The notes: generated by a model not told the origin, from the letters alone. A stretch of DNA of 23,303 bases from an uncultured Muribaculaceae bacterium (GCA_910589095.1 CAJUSN010000005.1:1-23303), one strand, 5' to 3'; shown: positions 6,726 to 15,057, counted from the stretch's first letter. Numbers and translations are program-made.

Positions 6726-7514
6726 TTACTTGTTATCGCGCAGGTGCACGTAGGCGTTGACACATCCCACAAGGAGAGCTCCTCCGGCTATATTGCCCAA
6801 AGTGGCGGGGATGAGGTTGGATAGGATGAATTGGCCGGTGGTCACGGCGGCTCCCTCCATCATTCCCAGCGGAATGAAAAACATGTTGGCTATGCAGTGT
6901 TCGTAGCCAAGTGCCACGAATGCCATCACCGGGAGGAAACACCCGAGGGATTTTTCAACGAGGTTGTGCCCGGCCAGGGCAAGCCAAACAGCCAGACACA
7001 CGCACCAGTTGGCGCCCACTCCTTTCAGGAAGCATGTGAGCCACGGCATGGACACTTTGGCTTCGGTCATACGGATTATTGCATCGTGGTAAGGGGCTGA
7101 GGCGGTAAGCCCAACGCTGTAGACCATGAGCCATGCAAACAGCACGGCACCTATGAAGTTGCCGAGATAGACAAGTATCCAGTTGCGCGCCACCTGCAAT
7201 GCTGAGCAGCGACGCTTCATAAATGCAGGAACAAGCAGTGCGTTATTGCCGGTGAACAGCTCGGCCCCGAGGATTACCACAAGTATGAGTCCGATTGGAA
7301 ACACCATGCCGCTCAGCAACCGCTGCATCGACGGGTTCGCAGCCGTGATTTCCGGAAAGCCGAAACCCACTATGAGCGACATTATACCTCCGAAAGCAAT
7401 GAAAGCACCGGCTTGCACCGCCTGCACTAACAGGCGCGAGAGCGGGAGGGTGGCCTTGGTTGAACCTATGGTAAGCGTTGTGTCGGTGATCTCCTTGGGC
7501 GTCTTGACATTCAT
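6726..7514 (-). CDS. Formate/nitrite transporter family channel
   Basis: This 262-residue protein has six hydrophobic segments and the FNT signatures: GGIMSLIVGFG in the first helix, ILGAELFTGNNALLVPAF (the conserved LFTGN), YLGNFIGAVLFAW, GVGANWCVCLAVWLA, the HCIANMFFIPLGM segment, and a closing NLIPATLGNIAGGALLVG. FNT proteins form pentameric inner-membrane channels for formate, nitrite, hydrosulphide or short acids; which one cannot be read from sequence. The frame is open up to 7583, but the ATG at 7514 is chosen because a promoter lies at 7583..7554. The fucosyltransferase-like gene follows after 12 bases. Confidence 0.93.
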   Translation of the reverse strand: MNVKTPKEITDTTLTIGSTKATLPLSRLLVQAVQAGAFIAFGGIMSLIVGFGFPEITAANPSMQRLLSGMVFPIGLILVVILGAELFTGNNALLVPAFMKRRCSALQVARNWILVYLGNFIGAVLFAWLMVYSVGLTASAPYHDAIIRMTEAKVSMPWLTCFLKGVGANWCVCLAVWLALAGHNLVEKSLGCFLPVMAFVALGYEHCIANMFFIPLGMMEGAAVTTGQFILSNLIPATLGNIAGGALLVGCVNAYVHLRDNK

Positions 7515-7553
7515 GATGGGAATATGAGGTTGCGGTTGATTGGTTTGCGGGTG

Positions 7554-7583
7554 CAAAGTTACGGAAAATCCCCCACTTTTCAA
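7554..7583 (-). promoter_or_regulatory. Promoter of the FNT channel gene
   Basis: Minus strand TTG (7583..7581) and TAACTTTG (7561..7554) are separated by 19 bases, an exact fit to the Bacteroidetes -33/-7 layout. The ATG at 7514 is 40 bases downstream of the -7 box. Confidence 0.7.
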
Positions 7584-7656
7584 TTATAACCCACCGCAGG
7601 CCGATGTTTCATGGTAAAATTTGCTAAAACATAGAGATGTTAACCGGAAAAAATCG

Positions 7657-7664
7657 TATCTTTG
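7657..7664 (+). promoter_or_regulatory. Putative -7 box of fructose-bisphosphate aldolase
   Basis: TATCTTTG followed by CA matches TAnnTTTG 47 bases before the aldolase ATG. A clear -33 TTG was not found at standard spacing. The leader is AT-rich, as expected for a highly translated Bacteroidetes gene. Confidence 0.6.
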
Positions 7665-7711
7665 CAATTGGAAAAATTATCTTTTTACTCTAACATATAT
7701 TTAATTAACCT

Positions 7712-8713
7712 ATGGTAAGTTACAAAGACTTAGGCCTGGTGAACACCCGCGAGATGTTTGCCAAGGCAATCAAAGGCGGCTATGCAGTGCCCGCTTTCAA
7801 CTTCAACAACATGGAGCAGCTCCAGGCCATCATCAAGGCTGCCGCTGAAGAAAAATCACCCGTTATCCTTCAGGTATCGAAAGGCGCTCGTAACTACGCC
7901 AACGCTACTCTCCTGCGCTACATGGCTCAGGGTGCTGTGGCTTACGCCAAGGAACTCGGCTGGGAAAATCCCCAGATCTGCCTCCATCTCGACCATGGTG
8001 ACAGCTTCGAACTCTGCAAGAGCTGCATCGACAATGGCTTCTCTTCTGTAATGATTGACGGTTCACACCTTCCCTACGAAGAAAACGTGGCCCTTACTAA
8101 GCAGGTTGTTGACTATGCACACCAGTTCGACGTAACTGTTGAAGGTGAGCTCGGCGTTCTTGCCGGTGTTGAAGATGAAGTTTCTTCTGACCACCACACC
8201 TACACCGACCCCGAAGAAGTTATCGACTTCGCCACCCGCACCGGTTGCGACTCTTTGGCTATCTCAATCGGTACTTCTCACGGTGCGTACAAGTTCACTC
8301 CCGAACAGTGCACCCGCGACCCGAAGACCGGCAAGCTCGTTCCCCCGCCCTTGGCTTTCGAAGTGCTTGACGCTGTTATGGAAAAACTTCCCGGATTCCC
8401 CATCGTGCTTCACGGTTCAAGCTCTGTGCCCCAGGAATATGTTGACACTATCAACAAATACGGCGGCAAACTTCCCGATGCTATCGGTATCCCCGAAGAA
8501 GAACTCCGCAAAGCTGCCAAGAGCGCTGTTTGCAAAATCAACATCGACTCTGACAGCCGTCTGGCCATGACTGCCGCTGTGCGTGAAGTGTTCGCCACCA
8601 AGCCCGGCGAATTCGACCCCCGCAAATATCTTGGTCCGGCTCGCGACGAAATGGAACGCCTCTACAAGCACAAAATTGAAAACGTGCTCGGTTCCAACGG
8701 CAAAGCCGAATAA
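7712..8713 (+). CDS. fba: Class II fructose-bisphosphate aldolase
   Basis: The 333-residue cytoplasmic enzyme catalyses reversible cleavage of fructose 1,6-bisphosphate to glyceraldehyde 3-phosphate and dihydroxyacetone phosphate in glycolysis and gluconeogenesis. The class II zinc site is visible: HLDHGD with catalytic D94 and zinc ligand H95, E145 in VEGELG, H190 in GTSHGAYKF, and H234 in VLHGSSS. AFNFNNMEQLQAI near the N-terminus and NIDSDSRLAMTAAVRE near the C-terminus are typical of this type. It is a single-gene unit with its own promoter box and a very strong terminator. Codon use is strongly biased (many GCC, AAC, TTC), fitting high expression. Confidence 0.97.
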   Translation: MVSYKDLGLVNTREMFAKAIKGGYAVPAFNFNNMEQLQAIIKAAAEEKSPVILQVSKGARNYANATLLRYMAQGAVAYAKELGWENPQICLHLDHGDSFELCKSCIDNGFSSVMIDGSHLPYEENVALTKQVVDYAHQFDVTVEGELGVLAGVEDEVSSDHHTYTDPEEVIDFATRTGCDSLAISIGTSHGAYKFTPEQCTRDPKTGKLVPPPLAFEVLDAVMEKLPGFPIVLHGSSSVPQEYVDTINKYGGKLPDAIGIPEEELRKAAKSAVCKINIDSDSRLAMTAAVREVFATKPGEFDPRKYLGPARDEMERLYKHKIENVLGSNGKAE

Positions 8714-8740
8714 TCCGGCCCACCACGGTTAAATCCCATT

Positions 8741-8778
8741 ACGCGGGCGTTGCTACTACAGCAACGCCCGCGTATTTT
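8741..8778 (+). terminator. Terminator of fba
   Basis: A perfect 14-bp stem (8741-8754 with 8760-8773) with a 5-nt loop is followed by A and four T residues. It starts 27 bases after the aldolase stop. Confidence 0.9.
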
Positions 8779-8828
8779 CATGAGCTCCCTGATTTGCCGG
8801 TCACGTGCTTATCTCCGACGCAATGTTT

Positions 8829-9785
8829 TCAGCTGTCAGTAAGCAGACCTGTAATGAAAGAGCGGAGTTTTTCACCTTCGATATTCAACTTTATGGAATA
8901 TCTCCGGTTAGAAACAATAAATTCTGCAGTCGGATAAAATGTTGTAAAATCGATTCTGATATAATTTTTTCCGTCAGCGGGATTCTCTTTTACAATCAAA
9001 ACGTCCTTTCCCTTTTCTAAATTAATGCCATTGAGCCTAAAGCTGTATTTGTTCAAATCCGTCAATTCAGTCTTGTCTGACTCTTCCACATGCCAACAGA
9101 AGTGACCTTCCTGCCCATCTTTAAGTGCATAAAACGTCACACGGTTTATCAATGAGTTAACAACATCGTCATTTTTTGAAAGCGCACCATATATGATTAT
9201 CGCCTTACCGCCCATGGCATACTTGAATACCGACCCATTCTTATCTAAATTAAGGCCGGAAATGTCAAAAATTCCATACTGACGATTGGCCTGGAATTCT
9301 TTGCTCGTTGCGATAAACTTGTTTCCGTTGTCAAATGGTGTCGGGATGTAATTGATTTCAGCAAATTCAGGAGACACGATTTCGTTCAGATATACATCTA
9401 ACAGTCCAGTTTTCCCTTTGTCTCCTCCGATAATATATCCAGGGACACCATATTTGCCAAATTTATCTACGTATCGATACTCTTTTGAGGTGTCAACCAA
9501 CAGCTTCCCGTCAAGGTTATATAATTCAATGAATTCGCCTTCGTGTGGCCTCATTACAAAAAATGCGTTGAACTGGTCATGAATCTTTTGGCAAAATTCA
9601 AATTTAAATGGTATAACCGTTTTGTCATTATTGTCGACTATCCCTATCTTTCCTGATTGATTTGTCGCCATATACAGACTGTTCCCATTCGTTAGATTAA
9701 ATAATAACTCTTTTTCCTGGGCTTTGGCGACAGAATGGAATATCGACAATGTGATCAAGATGAATAATGAAAATGTTTTTTTCAT
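8829..9785 (-). CDS. Secreted WG-repeat-like protein of unknown function
   Basis: The 318-residue protein has a signal peptide (MKKTFSLFILITLSIFHSVAKAQ, cleavage near 23). The mature part carries divergent copies of the WG/KWG beta repeat: GKIGIVDNNDKTVIPF (45-60), GKTGLLD with VSPEF (124-141) and RQYGIFDISG (about 168-177). Such repeats form short beta blades in surface and periplasmic proteins of many bacteria, with no general activity known. The C-terminal third has no recognisable motif. The gene is visibly AT-richer than its neighbours, with many AAA, AAT and TTT codons, a possible sign of transfer. It has no operon partner. Confidence 0.75.
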   Translation of the reverse strand: MKKTFSLFILITLSIFHSVAKAQEKELLFNLTNGNSLYMATNQSGKIGIVDNNDKTVIPFKFEFCQKIHDQFNAFFVMRPHEGEFIELYNLDGKLLVDTSKEYRYVDKFGKYGVPGYIIGGDKGKTGLLDVYLNEIVSPEFAEINYIPTPFDNGNKFIATSKEFQANRQYGIFDISGLNLDKNGSVFKYAMGGKAIIIYGALSKNDDVVNSLINRVTFYALKDGQEGHFCWHVEESDKTELTDLNKYSFRLNGINLEKGKDVLIVKENPADGKNYIRIDFTTFYPTAEFIVSNRRYSIKLNIEGEKLRSFITGLLTDS

Positions 9786-9807
9786 CTGGTGAATTAGTTA
9801 AGGTAAT

Positions 9808-9838
9808 TAAACATAATCTCAATGCTCGTTTAAAACAA
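9808..9838 (-). promoter_or_regulatory. Weak promoter candidate of the WG-repeat-like gene
   Basis: Minus strand TTG (9838..9836) and TATGTTTA (9815..9808, one mismatch to TAnnTTTG) are 20 bases apart and end 22 bases before the ATG. Confidence 0.3.
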
Positions 9839-10004
9839 GAAATCGGCACTCACACAGAAGCAGTTGTTGTCGTCGGTACCAATCAGGCTAAAACCCTCGT
9901 AAGATACCGGTTTGCATCCATATGACGGGTCAGATGACAAAGATATAATGAAAATCTCATATGTCCAAAATTTTGCGCCCGTACTAAAAACACCTGACAT
10001 AAAC

Positions 10005-10035
10005 TTTATTCTCAATGACTAAATTATTATATTTG
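10005..10035 (+). promoter_or_regulatory. Promoter of the 349-residue secreted protein
   Basis: TATATTTG (10028-10035) matches the -7 consensus exactly. TTTA at 10005-10008 lies 19 bases upstream and resembles the -33 TTTG. The position excludes an ATG at 10015 as translation start and supports 10069. Confidence 0.6.
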
Positions 10036-10068
10036 CGCATTGATATCGATTATTTAGTTCAAAAGATC

Positions 10069-11118
10069 ATGAAAAACCAAGCAGTAAAACAACTGGCTCT
10101 TACCATGCTCGCGCTGTTGGGGATAGCTCTTGGAGCTGCAGCTCAGTCATGCTATTACGTTATCACAAATATGACATCGAAACATCATGAAAAATCGGAC
10201 GGTAACGCCGGTTTCTGGATCAGTGTGGATTATAAAGCTCAAGATGAGGCTGATCATGTGATACTGATGGTACTTTTCATAACAGACCAGAACGGAAATC
10301 TGATGAAATCCAACACATCGAACAGCCGATTCCATGATAGCCACGGAACGTTTGCCATGTCCAATGGTATCTCTGTCGGGCCCAATCTCGCTGTGGGACA
10401 TGAGGATTTTTTCATCCCATACTACGTTTTTCCCGACTTCACCGGCCGACGCGACTACAGGCTACACTGTGATTTCTACGATAAGACCCTCAACTGCTAT
10501 ATTGAGAGGACTGAGGGAACCGTGGACAATCTGGATTTTCACATCACTCGCTCGGGACCGCAACAGCCTGCTCGACCTCAAGCTCCGGCACAACCCCAAA
10601 AGCCCTCACAGCCGCAACCACTTCCACCTTCGGCCCACGCTGCACAGTCATACAATCCTCTCGGACTGCAGATGGAGTTCGACCCAAACCGCAATCCATT
10701 CCATCTTAACTACGAGTTTCAACCGCCCGCCGGAGCCGGCTCAAAGAGTTCGCAGTCATCGCCGTCCTATCTGCTAAGAGCCGGTGATTATGAGGGGTAT
10801 TCCTGCTTAATCACTAACGGTGGTGAAATAGAGCGCTTGTTTAAAGCTTTCATGAAAGTGAACCAAAATTTTGTCACCATTTCACTTCTTGATCAAAATA
10901 GTGAGCCGGCTTACCGTATACCAATCAATCTCGACAAAGCGCATAAATCGACTGCACCCCCAATTCTCGGTGGTGTGGATGGGGTTGGATATTTCGCTGA
11001 CTCGGCGGAAATCGGGTCTCCCTCATTCAGAGGTATCGCCTGTTTCAAATATAACGGACAGCTTTACATCTTCGTGGACACGGGTGGCAAACAATATCTT
11101 TTCCAGATGTTGATATAG
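10069..11118 (+). CDS. Secreted two-domain protein with Pro/Gln-rich linker, unknown function
   Basis: The 349-residue protein has a signal peptide (MKNQAVKQLALTMLALLGIALGAAAQ). An N-terminal domain of about 130 residues (28-160), rich in beta strands and aromatic residues, is joined by a Pro/Gln/Ala-rich linker (about 163-187) to a C-terminal domain (about 235-349) with YEGYSCLITNGGEIERLFKAF and a final SFRGIACFKYNGQLYIFVDTGG segment. I do not recognise either domain. The linker suggests two globular parts held apart on the cell surface or in the periplasm. Translation start 10069 is chosen because a -7 promoter box lies after the earlier ATG at 10015. It converges with der, and no other gene shares its strand nearby. 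Confidence 0.78.
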   Translation: MKNQAVKQLALTMLALLGIALGAAAQSCYYVITNMTSKHHEKSDGNAGFWISVDYKAQDEADHVILMVLFITDQNGNLMKSNTSNSRFHDSHGTFAMSNGISVGPNLAVGHEDFFIPYYVFPDFTGRRDYRLHCDFYDKTLNCYIERTEGTVDNLDFHITRSGPQQPARPQAPAQPQKPSQPQPLPPSAHAAQSYNPLGLQMEFDPNRNPFHLNYEFQPPAGAGSKSSQSSPSYLLRAGDYEGYSCLITNGGEIERLFKAFMKVNQNFVTISLLDQNSEPAYRIPINLDKAHKSTAPPILGGVDGVGYFADSAEIGSPSFRGIACFKYNGQLYIFVDTGGKQYLFQMLI

Positions 11119-11160
11119 CTTGCAAAAAACTATTTCAATATAAGCGGGATGTATCTGCTT

Positions 11161-11210
11161 AAAAAATTTGCCGCCCCCTGAAGGTTGAACAGATAACTTT
11201 CAGGGGGCGG
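11161..11210 (-). terminator. Terminator of the der transcription unit
   Basis: A 16-position stem (11171-11186 with 11195-11210, one G-U pair, 8-nt loop) ends on the minus strand in CAAA then six T residues (forward A run 11161-11166). It lies 46 bases after the der stop and may also slow transcripts from the convergent gene. Confidence 0.88.
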
Positions 11211-11256
11211 ATAATGTATGCGGCCGCTCTTTTTCAAGGGTATGGAGGAGCGGGGG

Positions 11257-12576
11257 TTATTTCTCGCGCATGTACACGTTGATTGGAGTGCCGGTGAAGT
11301 CCCAGTTTTCGCGAATCTTGTTTTCAAGATAGCGGCGGTAGGGCTCCTTGACCCACTGGGGAAGGTTGCAGAAGAAGATAAATGTGGGTATCTGAGCTCC
11401 CTTGAGCATGGTCACATATTTAATCTTCACATACTTGCCCTTGTTGGCAGGGGGCGGATATGCGGCAATGGCTTCAAGCATAACGGTGTTGAGCTGCGAG
11501 GTGGGGATTACTCGCTTGCGGTTGTTGTAAACCTCAACGGCGGTTTCAAGCACCTTGTAGATGCGCTGCTTGGTGAGCGCAGAGCCGAAGATTATGGGGA
11601 AGTCGGTGAAGGGCGCGAAGCGTTCGCGGATGGTGTCGCGGAAATGACGGATGGCCACCTCTGACTTGTCCTTCACGAGGTCCCATTTGTTGACGCACAC
11701 CACCAGGCCCTTCTTATTGCGCTGGATGAGCGAGAAGATGCTCACATCCTGCGATTCTATGCCTCGGGTGGCATCGATCATGAGGATGCACACATCGGAA
11801 GCCTCTATGGCGCGGATGGATCGGATCACGGAGTAGTACTCTATGTCCTCGCTCACCTTGTTCTTTTTGCGGATGCCGGCGGTGTCAACGAGGTAGAAGT
11901 CGAATCCGAATTTGTTATAGCGCGTGTAGATGCTGTCGCGCGTGGTTCCGGCTACATCGGTCACAATGTTGCGTTCCTCGTTGATGAAGGCGTTGACTAT
12001 TGATGACTTTCCGGCGTTGGGGCGTCCCACGATGGCAAATTTGGGTATGTCATCGAGATGTTGTGCCTCTTCCTCATCGGTTTCAGGTAGTTTTTTCACC
12101 ACTTCATCAAGGAGGTCGCCTGTGCCGAATCCATTTACGGCCGACACGGGATAGGGCTCACCGAGTCCAAGTTTGTAGAATTCGGGCACATTGTAGAGCC
12201 AATCGTTGGAGTCAACCTTGTTGGCCACAAGGATGACCGGCTTGCGGGATTTTCGCAGGATTTCGGCCACATGGTCGTCAAGGTCGGTGACGCCGTTCAT
12301 GGCGTCCACCACGAAGAGGATTTCATCGGCCTGCTCGATGGCAAGGTGCACCTGCTTGTTGATTTCCGATTCGAAAACGTCGTCGGAGTTAACCACCCAT
12401 CCGCCGGTGTCGACGATGGAAAAGTCGCGGCCGTTCCAGTCCACGCGGCCATACTGGCGGTCGCGGGTAGTGCCGGCGGTGTCGTCGGTGATGGCGGTGC
12501 GGCTGCGCGTGAGGCGGTTGAAAAGTGTGGACTTGCCCACATTCGGGCGTCCCACTATGGCTATGAGTTGTGACAT
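11257..12576 (-). CDS. der: Ribosome biogenesis GTPase Der (EngA)
   Basis: Der, 439 residues, has two GTPase domains in tandem and a C-terminal KH-like domain, and helps mature the 50S subunit. First domain: P-loop GRPNVGKS (9-16), DTGG (56-59), NKVD (119-122). Second domain: GRPNAGKSS (184-192), DTAG (231-234), NKWD (298-301), with the characteristic KVSEDIEYYSVIRSIRAIE after it. The KH-like part runs from about 350 and contains PPPANKGKYVKIKYVTM. Length is normal. It follows era by 28 bases in one direction and ends at a strong terminator. Confidence 0.98.
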   Translation of the reverse strand: MSQLIAIVGRPNVGKSTLFNRLTRSRTAITDDTAGTTRDRQYGRVDWNGRDFSIVDTGGWVVNSDDVFESEINKQVHLAIEQADEILFVVDAMNGVTDLDDHVAEILRKSRKPVILVANKVDSNDWLYNVPEFYKLGLGEPYPVSAVNGFGTGDLLDEVVKKLPETDEEEAQHLDDIPKFAIVGRPNAGKSSIVNAFINEERNIVTDVAGTTRDSIYTRYNKFGFDFYLVDTAGIRKKNKVSEDIEYYSVIRSIRAIEASDVCILMIDATRGIESQDVSIFSLIQRNKKGLVVCVNKWDLVKDKSEVAIRHFRDTIRERFAPFTDFPIIFGSALTKQRIYKVLETAVEVYNNRKRVIPTSQLNTVMLEAIAAYPPPANKGKYVKIKYVTMLKGAQIPTFIFFCNLPQWVKEPYRRYLENKIRENWDFTGTPINVYMREK

Positions 12577-12604
12577 TGTCTGGTTCGTTTGTAGGGGTTT
12601 GAGG

Positions 12605-13495
12605 TTATTCTATGTAGCCGAATGAGCGGAGCTTGTTCTCGCGGTTGCGCCAGTTGGGTTCCACTTTCACAAAGAGTTCGAGGAACACTCGCTTGCCAAA
12701 GAAGGTCTCGATATCCTTGCGGGCCTGGGTACCCACTTTCTTGAGCATCGAGCCGGCTTTGCCTATGAGGATTCCTTTCTGGGAGTCACGTTCCACATAA
12801 ATTACGGCCATGATATGGATGGCGCCCTCTTTTTCGTCGAATTTCTCAACGATTACTTCGGTTGAGTAGGGCACCTCTTTCTGATAGTTGAGCAGGATTT
12901 TCTCGCGGATTATTTCGGTTACGAAGAATCGGGCGGGCTTGTCGGTGAGGGCGTCCTTTCCGAAGTAAGGGGCGCTTACGGGCAGGAGCTCGAGGATGCG
13001 GTTCATGCTGGACTGCACGTTGAAGTGCTCGAGCGCTGAGGTGGGGAACACTTCTGCGTTGGGGAGGAGTTCTTTCCAGCGTGCCACAATTTCCTCAAGC
13101 TGTGACTGCTCTTTGAGCAAGTCTATTTTGTTGATGACCAGAAGAACCGGCACGGTCTCTTTGGCCACGCGTGCAAGGAAGTCGGCGTTTTTGGTGGGAT
13201 CCTCCACCACGTCGGTCACGTAGAGGAGAACGTCGGCATCTGTTAGAGCGCCTTCTGAATAGTCGAGCATGCTTTCCTGAAGCTTGTACTTAGGTTTGAG
13301 CACTCCGGGTGTGTCGGAGAACACTATCTGATATTCAGGCGTGTTGACTATGCCCATTATGCGGTGGCGGGTGGTTTGGGCTTTGGAGGTTATGATGCTG
13401 ATGCGCTCGCCCACGAGGTCGTTCATGAGTGTTGATTTACCTACGTTGGGGTTGCCTACGATGTTGACGAATCCGGCTTTATGGTTTTCGGTCAT
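12605..13495 (-). CDS. era: GTPase Era
   Basis: Era, 296 residues, binds the 3' end of 16S rRNA and acts in 30S assembly. Visible motifs are the P-loop GNPNVGKST (14-22), TTRHRIMGI (switch I area), DTPG (61-64) and NKID (122-125). The KH domain contains RDSQKGILIGKAGSMLKKVGTQARKDIE, with the GKAG loop for RNA binding, and the protein ends VEPNWRNRENKLRSFGY as usual. It is followed by der after 28 bases, so the two assembly GTPases share an mRNA. A hairpin separates it from fabH upstream. Confidence 0.98.
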   Translation of the reverse strand: MTENHKAGFVNIVGNPNVGKSTLMNDLVGERISIITSKAQTTRHRIMGIVNTPEYQIVFSDTPGVLKPKYKLQESMLDYSEGALTDADVLLYVTDVVEDPTKNADFLARVAKETVPVLLVINKIDLLKEQSQLEEIVARWKELLPNAEVFPTSALEHFNVQSSMNRILELLPVSAPYFGKDALTDKPARFFVTEIIREKILLNYQKEVPYSTEVIVEKFDEKEGAIHIMAVIYVERDSQKGILIGKAGSMLKKVGTQARKDIETFFGKRVFLELFVKVEPNWRNRENKLRSFGYIE

Positions 13496-13513
13496 GATGA
13501 TTGAAAATGGTTA

Positions 13514-13521
13514 CAAGGTTA
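13514..13521 (-). promoter_or_regulatory. Weak -7 candidate for era-der
   Basis: TAACCTTG on the minus strand has one mismatch to TAnnTTTG and lies 18 bases before the era ATG, after the fabH terminator. No good -33 element is seen. Confidence 0.25.
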
Positions 13522-13546
13522 TGGAGGGAAATATCTCCCTTTGAAT

Positions 13547-13583
13547 AAAAACACAGATAGCACCTGAAAAGATGCTATCCGTG
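13547..13583 (-). terminator. Hairpin between fabH and era
   Basis: CAC plus GATAGCA (13552-13562) pairs with TGCTATC plus GTG (13573-13583), with one A-C mismatch and a 10-nt loop. On the minus strand five T residues follow (forward A run 13547-13551), as for termination after fabH. On the plus side six T residues also lie just beyond an A run, so it may work in both directions. It could end part of the DUF177-rpmF-fabH transcripts before era-der. Confidence 0.65.
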
Positions 13584-13692
13584 AAAAATTTTTTAGATTG
13601 AGCTTTGTTCTTAAATTTAAATTTGGAAACAAATATTCATCTTCGGGAGGTTATTTCCTCTTTTTATCCCGGGGGTGTGTGCCTACAAGTGA

Positions 13693-14676
13693 TCAGATGT
13701 CCCAGATCACATACATGGCACCCCAGGTGAAGCCTGCTCCGAAGGCGGTGAGGATGAGTTTGTCGCCTTTCTTGAGTTTCGACTCGTTTTCGGATATGCA
13801 GAGGGGGATGGATGCGGCGGAGGTGTTGCCTCGGTACTCGATGTTGACCAATACCTTTTCAGGAGCGATGCCTGCGCGTGAAGCCACGGCTTCGATGATG
13901 CGGAGATTGGCCTGATGAGGGATGAGGTAGTCAACGGATTCCATGGTGAGGCCGTTGCGCTCGCACACTTCAAGGGTTGATTCGAGCATATCGGTCACGG
14001 CATGCTTGTAAACGAAGCGGCCGTCCTGATAAACGTAGTGGTCACCGGCATCCACGGTTTCATGACTTGCAGGAAGCACGGAGCCGCCGGCGCGCATGAG
14101 GAGGTGGTCGCGACCAACGCCGTCAACGTGGAACACACCGTCGATAACGCCCACTTCGCGGTCGGTGGGCTCGAGCAGCATGGCTGCTGCGCCATCGCCG
14201 AAGAGGGGGCATGTGGTACGGTCATTATAATTGACCATAGACGACATCATCTCGGCAGCTACCACTACCACTTTCTTGCGGAGTCCCGACTTGATGTAGG
14301 CGGCGCCATCCTGGAGGGCCACGATGCAACCTGCGCAAGCAGCCTGAATGTCGTAGGCGTATGCGTTGCCCAGACCGCAGCCGTGGGCAATGATTGAACC
14401 GGTGGAGGGGAAGCGGTAGTCGGGGTTGGAGGTGGCGCAGATGAGCAAATCCACTTCTTCGGGCTTGGTGCCGGTTTTCTCAAGCAGGCGGTTCACAGCC
14501 TGGATTCCCATGTATGACGAACCTTCGCCCTCTTTCTTGAGGATGCGGCGCTCTTTGACGCCCACACGGGTGGTGATCCATTCATCGGAGGTGTCCACCA
14601 TCTTGGAGAGCATCTCGTTGTCGAGTATGTCGTCCGGCACGTATGAAGCCACGCCGGCTATTCTTGCATTAATCAT
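13693..14676 (-). CDS. fabH: Beta-ketoacyl-ACP synthase III
   Basis: FabH, 327 residues, condenses an acyl-CoA primer with malonyl-ACP to start fatty acid synthesis. The catalytic triad is present: C114 in QAACAG, H254 in LIPHQANLRI and N284 in EYRGNTSAASIP. DTSDEWITTRVGVKERR near the N-terminus and the GAGFTWGAMYVIW end are typical. It lies 195 bases after rpmF; plsX, which sits between rpmF and fabH in many other bacteria, is absent. Bacteroidales often carry two FabH copies, so this may be one of two. Confidence 0.97.
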   Translation of the reverse strand: MINARIAGVASYVPDDILDNEMLSKMVDTSDEWITTRVGVKERRILKKEGEGSSYMGIQAVNRLLEKTGTKPEEVDLLICATSNPDYRFPSTGSIIAHGCGLGNAYAYDIQAACAGCIVALQDGAAYIKSGLRKKVVVVAAEMMSSMVNYNDRTTCPLFGDGAAAMLLEPTDREVGVIDGVFHVDGVGRDHLLMRAGGSVLPASHETVDAGDHYVYQDGRFVYKHAVTDMLESTLEVCERNGLTMESVDYLIPHQANLRIIEAVASRAGIAPEKVLVNIEYRGNTSAASIPLCISENESKLKKGDKLILTAFGAGFTWGAMYVIWDI

Positions 14677-14696
14677 GTTAGGGTTGATATGAATAA

Positions 14697-14773
14697 TAAC
14701 TTTGATAAATCATTTATAATGTGATTACGGGCGGCAATCGTAATCAATCACCGCCTGCTAATCACATTTTTTT
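14697..14773 (+). ncRNA. Possible small plus-strand transcript unit or fabH leader structure
   Basis: Within the rpmF-fabH gap, the plus strand carries TAACTTTG (14697-14704), an exact -7 match, then a stem formed by 14721-14734 with 14751-14765 (outer seven bases GTGATTA/TAATCAC, inner five GGCGG/CCGCC, internal loop between) and seven T residues at 14767-14773. This is the layout of a very short transcript of about 60 nt ending in a terminator, opposite to the operon. No good -33 site is seen. Read on the minus strand, the same dyad would be a leader structure about 45 to 90 bases before the fabH ATG. Confidence 0.3.
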
Positions 14774-14871
14774 ACTCAATGGATGTTTTTCCCATCATTG
14801 TCCTGAGGGCGGCTTGATGTGGCACGGGTGTTCAACCTTGATGCCGGGCCGCGCGCCGGAGCAGAAGGGGG

Positions 14872-15057
14872 TTAGACCATCTCAGCTTTTTCGATGGCAA
14901 CTTTGCCACGATAGTAACCGCATTCACCGCATACGGTGTGGTAGATGTGCCATGCGCCGCAGTTGGGGCAGAGTGCCAGGGTGGGGGCTACGGCTTTGTC
15001 GTGAGTGCGACGTTTGGCAGTGCGGGTCTTGGATTGTTTGCGTTTAGGATGTGCCAT
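14872..15057 (-). CDS. rpmF: 50S ribosomal protein L32
   Basis: L32, 61 residues, has the basic N-terminus MAHPKRKQSKTRTAKRRTHD and a zinc ribbon with four cysteines: C30-P-N-C33 and C43-G-E-C46. It is therefore the zinc-binding (C+) form. It is part of the large ribosomal subunit. It lies 74 bases after DUF177, with an A-rich leader on the minus strand, in the conserved DUF177-rpmF pair. Confidence 0.97.
   Translation of the reverse strand: MAHPKRKQSKTRTAKRRTHDKAVAPTLALCPNCGAWHIYHTVCGECGYYRGKVAIEKAEMV

Noticed and set aside
9830..10015. Minus-strand frame of 61 codons with a YEGFSLIGTDDNN segment faintly like YEGYSCLITNGGE of the neighbouring 349-residue protein
   Set aside because: It covers the promoter of the plus-strand gene, has no promoter or family match, and the resemblance is too short to separate from chance. 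A decayed gene remnant cannot be excluded.
14781..14807. Eight-residue peptide frame (MMGKTSIE) on the minus strand between rpmF and fabH, considered as a leader peptide
   Set aside because: It has no run of regulatory codons and no sign of paired alternative hairpins, so it is not distinguishable from chance.
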